Below are positions 50,823 to 58,787 of a stretch of 64,000 bases of DNA, one piece after another. A program made the translations under genes and the position numbers. The stretch's first letter is position 1; the number at the start of each line of letters is the position of its first letter. A model generated the notes under the pieces. It searched no databases. It was not told the origin of the DNA and worked only from the letters and a program-made list of their open reading frames with translations. This DNA is from a virus. Location of the stretch: positions 1 to 64,000 of the IMG/VR virus record IMGVR_UViG_3300031973_001557. One strand, given 5' to 3'.

Positions 50823-52201
50823 CATTAAGTTCATTAAACGCATATGGAAAGGCTTTTCAGATAAAAGTAATTTCATCATTATTAACACATAAAAAATTCT
50901 TAGTAAATATCTTTGACGTTCTAATCGAAGATTATTTTGATAGCGATGCAAGTAAGTGGGTAATTAAGCAAATTGTTTCTTACTACGAAAAATACCACAC
51001 TACACCCACTATGGATGTACTAAAGGTAGAATTAAATAAGCTAGAAAATGATGTATTAAAATTAGCAGTAAAAGAATTATTAAGAGAAGCATACAAAGCA
51101 TCAGATGAAGATTTAGAATTCGTTCAAGAAGAGTTTTCTAAGTTCTGTCAGAATCAACAACTTAAAGCTGCTCTATTAGAATCAGTTGACTTACTTAAAA
51201 CAGGAGATTATGAATCTATTCAATTCCGGATTAAGAAAGCAATGGAAGCAGGAGGAGATAAGAACGTTGGTCATGAATATAATATTGATGTAGAATCTCG
51301 ATATAGAGAAGATAACAGAACAGTAGTACCAACTCCATGGCCTGTATTTAATGACCTATTACAGGGAGGATTAGGTAACGGCGACTTTGGATTAATCTTT
51401 GGTAATCCTGGTGGTGGTAAATCTTGGTTATTGGTAGCTTTAGGAGCTTATGCTGTAAAAGCAGGATATAATGTTTTGCATTATACTTTAGAATTAGGAG
51501 AGGGATATGTAGGAAAAAGATATGATGCTAGTTTAACAGGTATAAATGTATCTGAAATTAGTTCTAAAGAAAACGTAGCAAAAGTAACTGAAGAAGTAAA
51601 CCAACTACCAGGAAAATTAATTATAAAAGAATATTCACCAGGTATTGCTACCATTGATACTGTAAGAGCTCATATAGAAAAAGTAAAAAACCTCGGCACC
51701 GAACCTGACTTAATAATTATCGACTATGCTGACTTAATGGGGAGCAGAAAGAAAAGTAAAGAACGAAAAGATAGTATAGATGATATTTATCTTAATACCA
51801 AGGGACTTGCAAGAGAACTAAACTTACCTATTTGGTCAGTTTCTCAAGTTAACCGAGCTGGTGCGAAGGATGACATAATTGAAGGAGACAAAGCTGCTGG
51901 ATCATATGATAAGATTATGATTACAGACTTTGCCCTATCTTTGTCACGAAAAAGAGAAGATAAAGTAAATGGAACGGGTCGATTTCATTTGATTAAAAAT
52001 CGATATGGAATGGATGGAATGACCTATGGGGTGAAAGCGGACACCAATGTGGGAAGATTTGATGTATATGATTATGATGAAGATCAAGAATTGACACCAC
52101 GAACCCAACCGACAAGAAATGGAGATCTTGACAGTTATGATAAGAAAATATTAGCTAACGAATTTTTTAAACTTAAAACCAATGGGAATATTCCAACCTA
52201 G
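50819..52201 (+). CDS. Replicative DNA helicase (gp41, DnaB family)
   Basis: A 460-residue hexameric 5'-3' helicase. The N-terminal 150 residues are helical. Walker A is IFGNPGGGKSWLLVALGAYA, Walker B region DLIIIDYADLMGSRKKSKER, followed by the DnaB signature WSVSQVNRAGAKDDIIEGDK and DFALSLSRKREDKVNGTGR, with a HLIKNRYGMDGMTY arginine-finger region. Length matches T4 gp41 (475). It should act with a primase, which I do not see in this window. It overlaps the NrdB gene by 20 nt. Confidence 0.95.
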   Translation: MTLSSLNAYGKAFQIKVISSLLTHKKFLVNIFDVLIEDYFDSDASKWVIKQIVSYYEKYHTTPTMDVLKVELNKLENDVLKLAVKELLREAYKASDEDLEFVQEEFSKFCQNQQLKAALLESVDLLKTGDYESIQFRIKKAMEAGGDKNVGHEYNIDVESRYREDNRTVVPTPWPVFNDLLQGGLGNGDFGLIFGNPGGGKSWLLVALGAYAVKAGYNVLHYTLELGEGYVGKRYDASLTGINVSEISSKENVAKVTEEVNQLPGKLIIKEYSPGIATIDTVRAHIEKVKNLGTEPDLIIIDYADLMGSRKKSKERKDSIDDIYLNTKGLARELNLPIWSVSQVNRAGAKDDIIEGDKAAGSYDKIMITDFALSLSRKREDKVNGTGRFHLIKNRYGMDGMTYGVKADTNVGRFDVYDYDEDQELTPRTQPTRNGDLDSYDKKILANEFFKLKTNGNIPT

Positions 52202-53159
52202 ACCATTTTATAAACCATTTGAATATGGTGATATAACAAACCCTTTAATAGATGCAATGTGGGCATCACACTGGACAGTTAATGAATTTAATTTTACAAA
52301 AGATATACAAGACTTCAATACTAATTTAACTGAAAAAGAAAGACAGGTAGTCAAGCGTGCATTATTAATGATTTCTCAAGTAGAAGTATCAGTTAAAAGT
52401 TATTGGTCTAATGTTGGAAAACTTATACCTAAGCCAGAAATCTCAGAAATGGGATCAGTATTTGGTGGAGTAGAAGTTATACATTCAAGAGCTTATTCGG
52501 AAATTTTAACTAAGTTAGGATTAAACGACGAGTTTAGTACTTTGTTAGATACAGAAATTGTACAAAATAGAGTTAAGTATTTAACAAAATATAATGAAAA
52601 AAATTATGTAGATGATAGAAAAAATATCTATTATTCGTTAGCGTTATTTTCTTTATTTACTGAAAATGTATCTTTATTTTCTCAGTTTTATACTATTTTA
52701 GGATTTAACAGATATTATAATGTATTAAAAGATACTGCAAATGTTGTACAATATACATCAAAAGAAGAAAACTTACATGCAGCAGGTGGTATCGCTATAC
52801 TCAATAAAATTAAAGAAGAATATCCTGAAGTAGTTGATTATGCTATGGAGCTTAAAATATATGAAGAAGCTAAAGAAGCATATGATGCTGAATTAAGACT
52901 TATTGAATGGATATTAGATGGGTATGAAAATGAATTCTTATCTTATGATATATTAAAAACATATTTAGGAATTAGAATGAATGACTCATTAGAAAAGATA
53001 GGATTTGATAAAATGTTTGATGTAGATGAGAATCTAGCTGAAAAAACGTTATGGATGGAAGAGGAAATATATGTTCCTGCCTTAACAGATTTCTTTCATA
53101 AGAAACCTATTGATTATCAAAAAGCTATGAAAAGCTTTGATGCAGGTGAATTATTTTAA
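52182..53159 (+). CDS. nrdB: Ribonucleotide reductase small subunit (NrdB)
   Basis: A 325-residue class I small subunit that generates the radical for dNTP synthesis. The ligand Glu-x-x-His and radical Tyr are in EVIHSRAY, a Glu in LFTENVSLFSQF and the last pair in YTSKEENLHAAGG. A Glu in SQVEVSVKSYW probably serves as the first ligand in place of the E. coli Asp. The C-terminus (FDAGELF) fits the usual NrdA-docking tail. It comes before NrdA, the reverse of the T4 order, and begins inside the helicase gene. Confidence 0.95.
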   Translation: MGIFQPRPFYKPFEYGDITNPLIDAMWASHWTVNEFNFTKDIQDFNTNLTEKERQVVKRALLMISQVEVSVKSYWSNVGKLIPKPEISEMGSVFGGVEVIHSRAYSEILTKLGLNDEFSTLLDTEIVQNRVKYLTKYNEKNYVDDRKNIYYSLALFSLFTENVSLFSQFYTILGFNRYYNVLKDTANVVQYTSKEENLHAAGGIAILNKIKEEYPEVVDYAMELKIYEEAKEAYDAELRLIEWILDGYENEFLSYDILKTYLGIRMNDSLEKIGFDKMFDVDENLAEKTLWMEEEIYVPALTDFFHKKPIDYQKAMKSFDAGELF

Positions 53160-53175
53160 TTTGTAAAACGTAGGA

Positions 53176-54813
53176 ATGTATTGGTTAAATAAACAGTCTA
53201 GGACTTTCTTGGAAAGAGACTATCTTCTTCCAGGTGTAACAGCAGAGCAAAGAATTAAAGAAATCTGCGATCGAGCAGAAAAAATATTAGGTATAAAAGG
53301 ATTTTCGGATAAGTTTCATTCTTATGTTGAGAAAGGATGGTATAGTTTTTCATCACCAGTTTGGTCCAACTTTGGACTAGATAGAGGATTACCTATATCA
53401 TGCTTTGGAATTGATATTCAGGATGATATTATGGATATCTTACGAGCATCATCTGAAATAGGTGCTATGACGAGATATGGAGGAGGAACAGCAGGCTTTT
53501 TCGGTAAGATAAGACCAAGAGGATCTGAGATTAAAAATAATGGTAAGACATCAGGGGCAGTTCACTTTATGGAATTATTCCAAACTATTACTCAAGTTGT
53601 ATCTCAAGGCAGAATGAGAAGAGGATTCTTTGCAGCATACATGCCTATTGATCATGGAGATATAGAAGAGTTTTTAAATTGTCATACTGAAGGACATCCA
53701 ATCCAAGATTTAGCTTTTGCAGTAACTATTCCGGAAGGATGGATGCAATCTATGATTGATGGTGATAAAAATAAAAGAAAATTATGGGCTAAAGTTTTAC
53801 AAAGAAGAGCAGAAAAAGGATACCCATATATTTTCTTTGATGATAATGTAAATAATAATTTACCCCAAGCGTACGAAGATAAAGGATTAAAAATTAATCA
53901 TTCTCAGATGTGTTCAGAAATAATTGAATATACAGATGAAGAAAAATCTTTTGTATGTTGCTTATCTTCTTTAAATTTATTGCATTACGATGATTGGAAA
54001 GATACTGATGCAGTAGAGATGTTAACTTATTTCTTAGATGCTGTTTATACAGAATTTATTGATAAGACAGAAGGAATTCCATTTATGGAAAAAGCTCGTA
54101 AGTTTGCAATCGAGCATCGAAGTATTGGAGTAGGAGTATTAGGGTGGCATTCATACCTACAATCTATTATGATACCGTTTGAAAGTATGGAAGCTAAGCT
54201 ACTTAATACGCAGATCTTTAAATTAATTGATGAAAGAACTTTAAAGGCATCAAAAGAGTTAGCTAAACTATATGGAGAACCTAAAATGTTAGAAGGATAC
54301 GGAGAAAGATTTACTACAAGAGTAGCTCCCGCTCCTACAACTTCTTCTTCATTTATTTTAGGACAAGTATCTCCATCTATAGAACCTTTGTTCTCTAATT
54401 ACTTTGTTAAGGATCTAGCTAAAGGTAAATTTACTTATAAGAACCCTTATCTACAAAAGCTATTAAAGGATAAAGGAATGAATTCAAGTGAGGTTTGGAG
54501 GTCAATTATGTCAAAAGGAGGTTCGGTACAACACTTGGATTTCTTAACTGAAAGAGAAAAATTTGTATTTAAAACTTTTGGAGAAATTACCCCATTAGAG
54601 ATTATTCAACAGGCAGCAGGAAGACAGAAATATATTGATCAATCACAATCTTTGAACTTAGTTATCCATCCAGATGCAAGTCTAAAAGATGTAAATGCAT
54701 TATATATTGAAGCTTGGAAATTAGGATTAAAAACTCTATATTATCAAAGGTCTTCTAATCTAGCACAAGAAACTTCACGGAATATTATGGATTGTGCTAG
54801 TTGCCAAGCATAA
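53176..54813 (+). CDS. nrdA: Ribonucleotide reductase large subunit (NrdA), short form
   Basis: A 545-residue catalytic subunit, well below T4 NrdA (754), because the N-terminal ATP-cone regulatory domain is absent. LPISCFG gives the first redox Cys (C76), FVCCLSSLNLL the partner, and SQMCSEI the active-site Cys (C246) and Glu (E248). The Asn that normally precedes the Cys is Gln (Q244). The C-terminal DCASC provides the shuttle CxxC pair. Loss of the cone suggests that it escapes dATP inhibition, as is common in phages. It overlaps nothing and is followed by a membrane protein gene. Confidence 0.94.
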   Translation: MYWLNKQSRTFLERDYLLPGVTAEQRIKEICDRAEKILGIKGFSDKFHSYVEKGWYSFSSPVWSNFGLDRGLPISCFGIDIQDDIMDILRASSEIGAMTRYGGGTAGFFGKIRPRGSEIKNNGKTSGAVHFMELFQTITQVVSQGRMRRGFFAAYMPIDHGDIEEFLNCHTEGHPIQDLAFAVTIPEGWMQSMIDGDKNKRKLWAKVLQRRAEKGYPYIFFDDNVNNNLPQAYEDKGLKINHSQMCSEIIEYTDEEKSFVCCLSSLNLLHYDDWKDTDAVEMLTYFLDAVYTEFIDKTEGIPFMEKARKFAIEHRSIGVGVLGWHSYLQSIMIPFESMEAKLLNTQIFKLIDERTLKASKELAKLYGEPKMLEGYGERFTTRVAPAPTTSSSFILGQVSPSIEPLFSNYFVKDLAKGKFTYKNPYLQKLLKDKGMNSSEVWRSIMSKGGSVQHLDFLTEREKFVFKTFGEITPLEIIQQAAGRQKYIDQSQSLNLVIHPDASLKDVNALYIEAWKLGLKTLYYQRSSNLAQETSRNIMDCASCQA

Positions 54814-54821
54814 ACAATAGT

Positions 54822-55904
54822 ATGAGAAAATTATTTAACTTTTTAGGAAAAGCTATCTTTCCTACTCTGATTGCAGTAACCGCTTTAGCCATTTCAGGTT
54901 CAGCGGCTACTTTTTCAGTAATTGGATTATCAAAATTATTTGCTGGAGCTTCATTAGCTGTTATTATAATGACAGGAACTTTAGAAGCATCTAAATTAGT
55001 AGTAGCATCATTACTACATCAATATTGGTCTGACTTAAATAGATTACTTAAAATATATTTAACTTTAGCAGTTGTAATACTAATTATCATTACTTCAATG
55101 GGTATTTATGGTTATTTATCTGCTGCATATCAAGAAACAGCTAATAAAGAAGGTATCACTCAAAAAGAGTTAGCTATATATGATTCTAAGATAGAGAATT
55201 ATAAAAAACAAAAATCTTCAAGAGAACAAACAGCTAATTCCGTTCAAGAAAGAATCACTCAACTAAACGAAGGCATTAATAATATTGAATATAGTTGGGT
55301 AGATAGAGATGGAGCAGGAGATCAAAGAGAATTATTATCTACTCAATTAGAAATAGCTAATAAGGAATATCTAAGAGTTAGTAATGATATTTCAAAATTA
55401 GATTCTACTATTTTAGCATTAGAGAATGAAAGATTTGAAACTGAAATTAGCTCTGATGTAGCAGCCGAATTAGGACCTTTAAAATATATTAGTAAAATCT
55501 CAGGATGGGAGATGGATAAGACAGTTAATGTTCTTATCTTAATTATTGTATTTGTATTTGATCCTTTAGCTATATGTTTGGTACTTGCAGCTAATTTTGC
55601 GTTCGGAAAGGCATTTCCAAAAAAAAGAGAAAATATTTACGGTGAAAAGGTAGTTATAACTCAAACACCTATAGTTGAATTAGAAGCTGAACCAGAGGAT
55701 CTTCCAGATTTACAAGAAAATAAATTTAATCCTGAAAGAGAAAAAATTGAAAAAGAAATAGAAGAAATAGAAAATGAACAAATTAAATTAGCGCAAAGCA
55801 CGGCATCAGGTCGAGCTATTCACGCAGCTAGTGAAGAATTAAAAGAAAGGAAAAAAATTTTAAAAAAACAATTAAATAATGATGATAATAGTATTACTTA
55901 TTAA
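54822..55904 (+). CDS. Membrane protein with coiled-coil arm
   Basis: A 360-residue protein from the ATG at 54822. A TTG at 54801 inside nrdA is less likely. Three membrane segments are seen near the N-terminus (AIFPTLIAVTALAISGSAAT, LFAGASLAVIIMTGTLEASK, LTLAVVILIIITSMGIYGYL), then a long charged coiled coil (about 110-215), one more membrane segment (VNVLILIIVFVFDPLAICLV, about 240-260) and a Glu/Lys-rich cytoplasmic tail. I recall similar proteins beside nrd genes in marine T4-like phages. A role in membrane anchoring of replication or in lysis control is conceivable; none is demonstrated. Confidence 0.75.
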   Translation: MRKLFNFLGKAIFPTLIAVTALAISGSAATFSVIGLSKLFAGASLAVIIMTGTLEASKLVVASLLHQYWSDLNRLLKIYLTLAVVILIIITSMGIYGYLSAAYQETANKEGITQKELAIYDSKIENYKKQKSSREQTANSVQERITQLNEGINNIEYSWVDRDGAGDQRELLSTQLEIANKEYLRVSNDISKLDSTILALENERFETEISSDVAAELGPLKYISKISGWEMDKTVNVLILIIVFVFDPLAICLVLAANFAFGKAFPKKRENIYGEKVVITQTPIVELEAEPEDLPDLQENKFNPEREKIEKEIEEIENEQIKLAQSTASGRAIHAASEELKERKKILKKQLNNDDNSITY

Positions 55905-55905
55905 C

Positions 55906-55923
55906 TATTTTTCGTATATTTAA
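55906..55923 (+). promoter_or_regulatory. Candidate middle promoter motif TATTTTTCGTATATTTAA
   Basis: Matches the motif before the PolA-like gene at 46071 in 17 of 18 positions and lies 11 nt upstream of the ATG at 55935, right after the preceding stop. It would start transcription of the deazaguanine gene cluster. Confidence 0.45.
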
Positions 55924-55934
55924 TTAAAATAGTT

Positions 55935-56390
55935 ATGAGACATATTTACGATAGAGAAGTTATAGAAAAGAATCTAAAAAGATTAAAACCATTAAATTAT
56001 AATAGATTTATGTGGTGGCGTAGTCATACTAGAAAGAATAAGCTTCTAAGTAATTATGCACCTCTTATTCAAAGAATTAAGAATGGTGATTACGATCACA
56101 GTATTTACTTCTGGCAAGCTCAATTAGCTACTCTTAATTATAATGAAAGATATCAAGCTAATATTGGTAGTGGTCAAGGAGATGATAAACTAAGCTTAAT
56201 GGCTGAACGTTGTAAGAGATTATGGGAAGACTTTGAGAAAGATGAAGCAAAACTATTAGTTGAGATACGTAAGGAGTTTTGTAAACTATTTAGAATAAGT
56301 ATTAAAGCTTATGAAAGAGTAATGGATGAGTTTGATGGTACTTTAGAAGACCTTTACTATTATTGTGAAAAAAAATATAAGAATGACTAA
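55935..56390 (+). CDS. Hypothetical protein, first gene of the deazaguanine operon
   Basis: A 151-residue basic protein with RHIYDREVIEKNLKRLKPLN at the N-terminus, then NRFMWWRSHTRKNKLLSNY and an acidic helical C-terminus (DEFDGTLEDLYYYCEKKY). Strong Arg/Lys/Trp content suggests nucleic-acid binding, but no fold is recognised. It follows a candidate middle promoter and overlaps the next gene by 8 nt, so it belongs to the operon with the queuosine-type genes. Confidence 0.65.
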   Translation: MRHIYDREVIEKNLKRLKPLNYNRFMWWRSHTRKNKLLSNYAPLIQRIKNGDYDHSIYFWQAQLATLNYNERYQANIGSGQGDDKLSLMAERCKRLWEDFEKDEAKLLVEIRKEFCKLFRISIKAYERVMDEFDGTLEDLYYYCEKKYKND

Positions 56391-56580
56391 ATTAGGTATA
56401 AATAAAGGTCCACATAGAGAAGATAGAGTCTTACAGAATACATATTTCGAAGAAGAATTAAATATATTATTTTCTAGAATAAGAGATAATGGAGTTAATT
56501 TAACGAAAAATGATATGAAGTATTTAGAATATTTAGGTAATAAAACAGTTAATGATAATTTAAAACAAGAAAATGAGTAA
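56383..56580 (+). CDS. Small hypothetical protein before QueC
   Basis: A 65-residue charged helical protein from the ATG at 56383, overlapping the previous gene by 8 nt and the QueC gene by 8 nt. A GTG at 56365 is a weaker alternative start. It reads TKLGINKGPHREDRVLQNTY then a helical, acidic C-terminus. I know of no function. The double overlap argues that it is translated. Confidence 0.6.
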   Translation: MTKLGINKGPHREDRVLQNTYFEEELNILFSRIRDNGVNLTKNDMKYLEYLGNKTVNDNLKQENE

Positions 56581-57385
56581 AAATGTTGTAATTAGTCTTT
56601 CTGGAGGGATGGACTCCTCTACTTTATTAATCCATGCTTTAAAAGAAGGATTTAATGTAACTGCAGTATCTTTTGATTACGGTCAAAAGCATCGTGTAGA
56701 ACTTGAAAGAGCTCAGTCTTTAATTGATTATATTAATCTAACCAGATTGAATGAACCAAACATCAAGTATCAAGTAATTAAATTAGATGGTCTTCCAGAT
56801 CTACTTAACTCAGCTCTAGTATCAGGAGGAGAAGAAGTACCGGAAGGACATTATGCAGAAGAAAATATGAAAGCTACGGTAGTACCTAATCGTAATAAAA
56901 TCTTTTCTTCTATAACTCAAGCTATTGCTCTCTCAATGTATAAAGCAAATAATCTACCAACTTATATTGGAATGGGTATTCATGCAGGTGATCACGCAAT
57001 TTATCCCGACTGTAGAGAAGAATTTAGAGATGCAGATCTAGCTACTTTTAAATTAGGAAACTGGGATGCTGATAATATCGAATATTATACTCCGTTTATT
57101 AATGATGATAAGTATGGTATTTTACAAGCAGGAGAAGTTGCTTGTTTTGAATTAGGATTAGATTTTAATGAAGTATATTCTCGAACGAATACTTCATATA
57201 AACCTATTCAAATAGATAAAGAATGGTATTCTGATTATAAATCAGCTTCTTCTGTAGAACGTATCGAAGCATTTATTAAGTTAGGAAAAAAAGATCCTGT
57301 AAGATATGCTGACGAAACAGGAGTAGTACATTGGCAGAAAGCTAAAGCTCACGTACAAGAAGTATTATTAAATTATAATACATAA
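56573..57385 (+). CDS. queC: QueC-like 7-cyano-7-deazaguanine synthase lacking the zinc cysteines
   Basis: A 270-residue PP-loop amidotransferase-like enzyme. ISLSGGMDSSTLLIHALKEG (SGGMDSS 10-16) is the ATP-pyrophosphatase motif. FDYGQKHRVELERAQ and ATVVPNRNKIFSSITQAIAL are QueC-specific blocks, and GIHAGDHAIYPDCREEF is the substrate loop. In standard QueC, four Cys near the C-terminus bind zinc. The equivalent positions here are S208, D221, S224 and S227 (TSY and DYKSASSVER). It would convert carboxydeazaguanine to the amide and nitrile, or stop at the amide. It opens the operon's core with QueD downstream. Confidence 0.93.
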   Translation: MSKNVVISLSGGMDSSTLLIHALKEGFNVTAVSFDYGQKHRVELERAQSLIDYINLTRLNEPNIKYQVIKLDGLPDLLNSALVSGGEEVPEGHYAEENMKATVVPNRNKIFSSITQAIALSMYKANNLPTYIGMGIHAGDHAIYPDCREEFRDADLATFKLGNWDADNIEYYTPFINDDKYGILQAGEVACFELGLDFNEVYSRTNTSYKPIQIDKEWYSDYKSASSVERIEAFIKLGKKDPVRYADETGVVHWQKAKAHVQEVLLNYNT

Positions 57386-57390
57386 TATTA

Positions 57391-57534
57391 ATGAAAGAAT
57401 TTATATATCATATGCTAGGATTATGCGGGGAATCACATCCTTCCTTACTATCTTTACTTATGATAGGGATTACTCCATTTATTTTTATGTATAAAAAAAT
57501 AATAAATTATGTCAAAAAAATTTTTATCAAGTAA
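57391..57534 (+). CDS. Small membrane protein between queC and queD
   Basis: A 47-residue frame missed by length thresholds: KEFIYHMLGLCGESHPSLLS, then LLMIGITPFIFMYKKIINYV. It has an amphipathic N-terminus, a GLCGESHP block I recall from small phage proteins, one membrane helix and a Lys-rich tail. It starts 5 nt after the QueC stop and its end overlaps the QueD gene by 26 nt. Spacing and the distinctive N-terminus support that it is real. Confidence 0.6.
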   Translation: MKEFIYHMLGLCGESHPSLLSLLMIGITPFIFMYKKIINYVKKIFIK

Positions 57535-57979
57535 AATATATGATGGGTATTCTACTTGTTTTCGACAATGGAAAGCAACAGATACACACTGTCAATATTT
57601 ACATGGATACTCAGTATCTCTTAAAATAACATACGAAGGTGAACTCGATGATAAAAATTGGGTAGTAGATTTTGGCAGAGCTAAAAGATCCAATATAGAA
57701 ATCGACGGTATGAAAGTAAAAGAATGGTTATCATATATGTTAGATCATACTGTAATAGTAGCAGAGGATGACCCATTTTTAGAAGCTTTTAAACAAATGG
57801 ATAAAGTAGGAGCAGCTCGAGTAAGAGTTATTCCTGCTGTAGGAGCAGAAAAATTTGCTGAGTATTTTTATAATAAATTAAATGATTGGGTAAAAGAAGA
57901 TACTAATAATCGATGTAAAATAGTATCAGTAGAAGTTAGAGAACACGAAAAAAATAGTGCAATATATTATGGAGAATAA
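57509..57979 (+). CDS. queD: QueD-like 6-carboxytetrahydropterin synthase with altered zinc site
   Basis: A 156-residue T-fold enzyme. YDGYSTCFRQWKATDTHCQY then LHGYSVSLKITYEGEL is the start typical of phage QueD-like proteins. The catalytic Cys (C28), one His (H32), the DH pair (D79, H80) and Glu (E114 in VGAEKFAEY) are kept. Two of the usual three zinc His are not: the first aligns with F18 and the last (HGH) with Y34. NWVVDFGRAKR and MLDHTVIVAEDDPF are family blocks. It would turn dihydroneopterin triphosphate into carboxytetrahydropterin if active. Confidence 0.88.
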   Translation: MSKKFLSSKIYDGYSTCFRQWKATDTHCQYLHGYSVSLKITYEGELDDKNWVVDFGRAKRSNIEIDGMKVKEWLSYMLDHTVIVAEDDPFLEAFKQMDKVGAARVRVIPAVGAEKFAEYFYNKLNDWVKEDTNNRCKIVSVEVREHEKNSAIYYGE

Positions 57980-58787
57980 AATTAGAATAGCTCATGAAGC
58001 ACCTATGTCAATATTTGATAAGGTACAACAGCTAACAGATTACGATTATTGTTTAGTTCATTTAATGGATGAAATTCCGGAATATAAAGAAATATTTTTT
58101 AAAGCTAAAAAACAAGGCAGAGAAATTATTTTAGATAATAGTATTTTTGAATTAGGTAAATCATTTAATAATAAAAAATATTATCATTGGGTAACTGAAC
58201 TAGAACCAACATGGTATATTATTCCAGATGTATTAGAAGATTGCGATAAAACGATTGATAAAGCAAAAAGATGGCTATCAAAATATCCTGATATTAAAAG
58301 TAAATCTATTGGTGTAGTTCAAGGTAAAACATATGAAGAAATAGTTAAATGTTATAAATTTATGGTGGAGGAAGCTAAGGTAGATAAAGTAGCTATTTCA
58401 TTTGATTATTCATATTATTTAAATACTTACGAAAGTTTAGGATCAAATAAATATGAAAGATTTACAATTGGTAGAGCATGCTTAATAGATCAAATGATCG
58501 AGGACAAAGTTATTGACTATAGTATCCCAGTTCATCTATTAGGCTGCGGTTTACCACAAGAAGGAGCATTCTATAAAGAAGATCCTGAACGATACTTTTT
58601 TATAGATTCTGTAGATACATCTAATCCTATAGTGCATGGTATAAAAAATGTACAATATACAAAATATGGATTAAAAGATAAAGAATCACAAAAATTATTT
58701 ACTATGATAAATTATAAATTAAATTCTCAAATATGGGATTTAATAGAATATAATACTAAAGCATTTAAAAATTTATGGAATGCATAA
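57969..58787 (+). CDS. TGT/DpdA-like 7-deazaguanine DNA transglycosylase
   Basis: A 272-residue TIM-barrel protein from the ATG at 57969. A GTG at 57957 is an alternative. It resembles the transglycosylase family that exchanges guanine for deazaguanine: REIILDNSIFELG (D56, candidate nucleophile or binding Asp), YIIPDVLEDCDKTIDKAKRW (D87), SIGVVQGKTYEEIVKCYKF (VQG 117-119), KVAISFDYSYYL (D146) and VHLLGCGLPQEG (189-194). Tandem location with queC/D/E/F and folE2 suggests that the substrate is phage DNA (DpdA function) rather than tRNA. It overlaps queD by 11 nt and the formyltransferase gene by 8 nt. Confidence 0.83.
   Translation: MENKIRIAHEAPMSIFDKVQQLTDYDYCLVHLMDEIPEYKEIFFKAKKQGREIILDNSIFELGKSFNNKKYYHWVTELEPTWYIIPDVLEDCDKTIDKAKRWLSKYPDIKSKSIGVVQGKTYEEIVKCYKFMVEEAKVDKVAISFDYSYYLNTYESLGSNKYERFTIGRACLIDQMIEDKVIDYSIPVHLLGCGLPQEGAFYKEDPERYFFIDSVDTSNPIVHGIKNVQYTKYGLKDKESQKLFTMINYKLNSQIWDLIEYNTKAFKNLWNA

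Noticed and set aside
54801-54821. TTG start at 54801 for the membrane protein
   Set aside because: It lies within the 3' end of nrdA and adds only seven residues. The ATG at 54822 begins a typical Met-Arg-Lys membrane-protein start.
57957-57968. GTG start at 57957 for the transglycosylase
   Set aside because: It adds four residues only. The ATG at 57969 lies at the natural start MENKIRIAHEAP.
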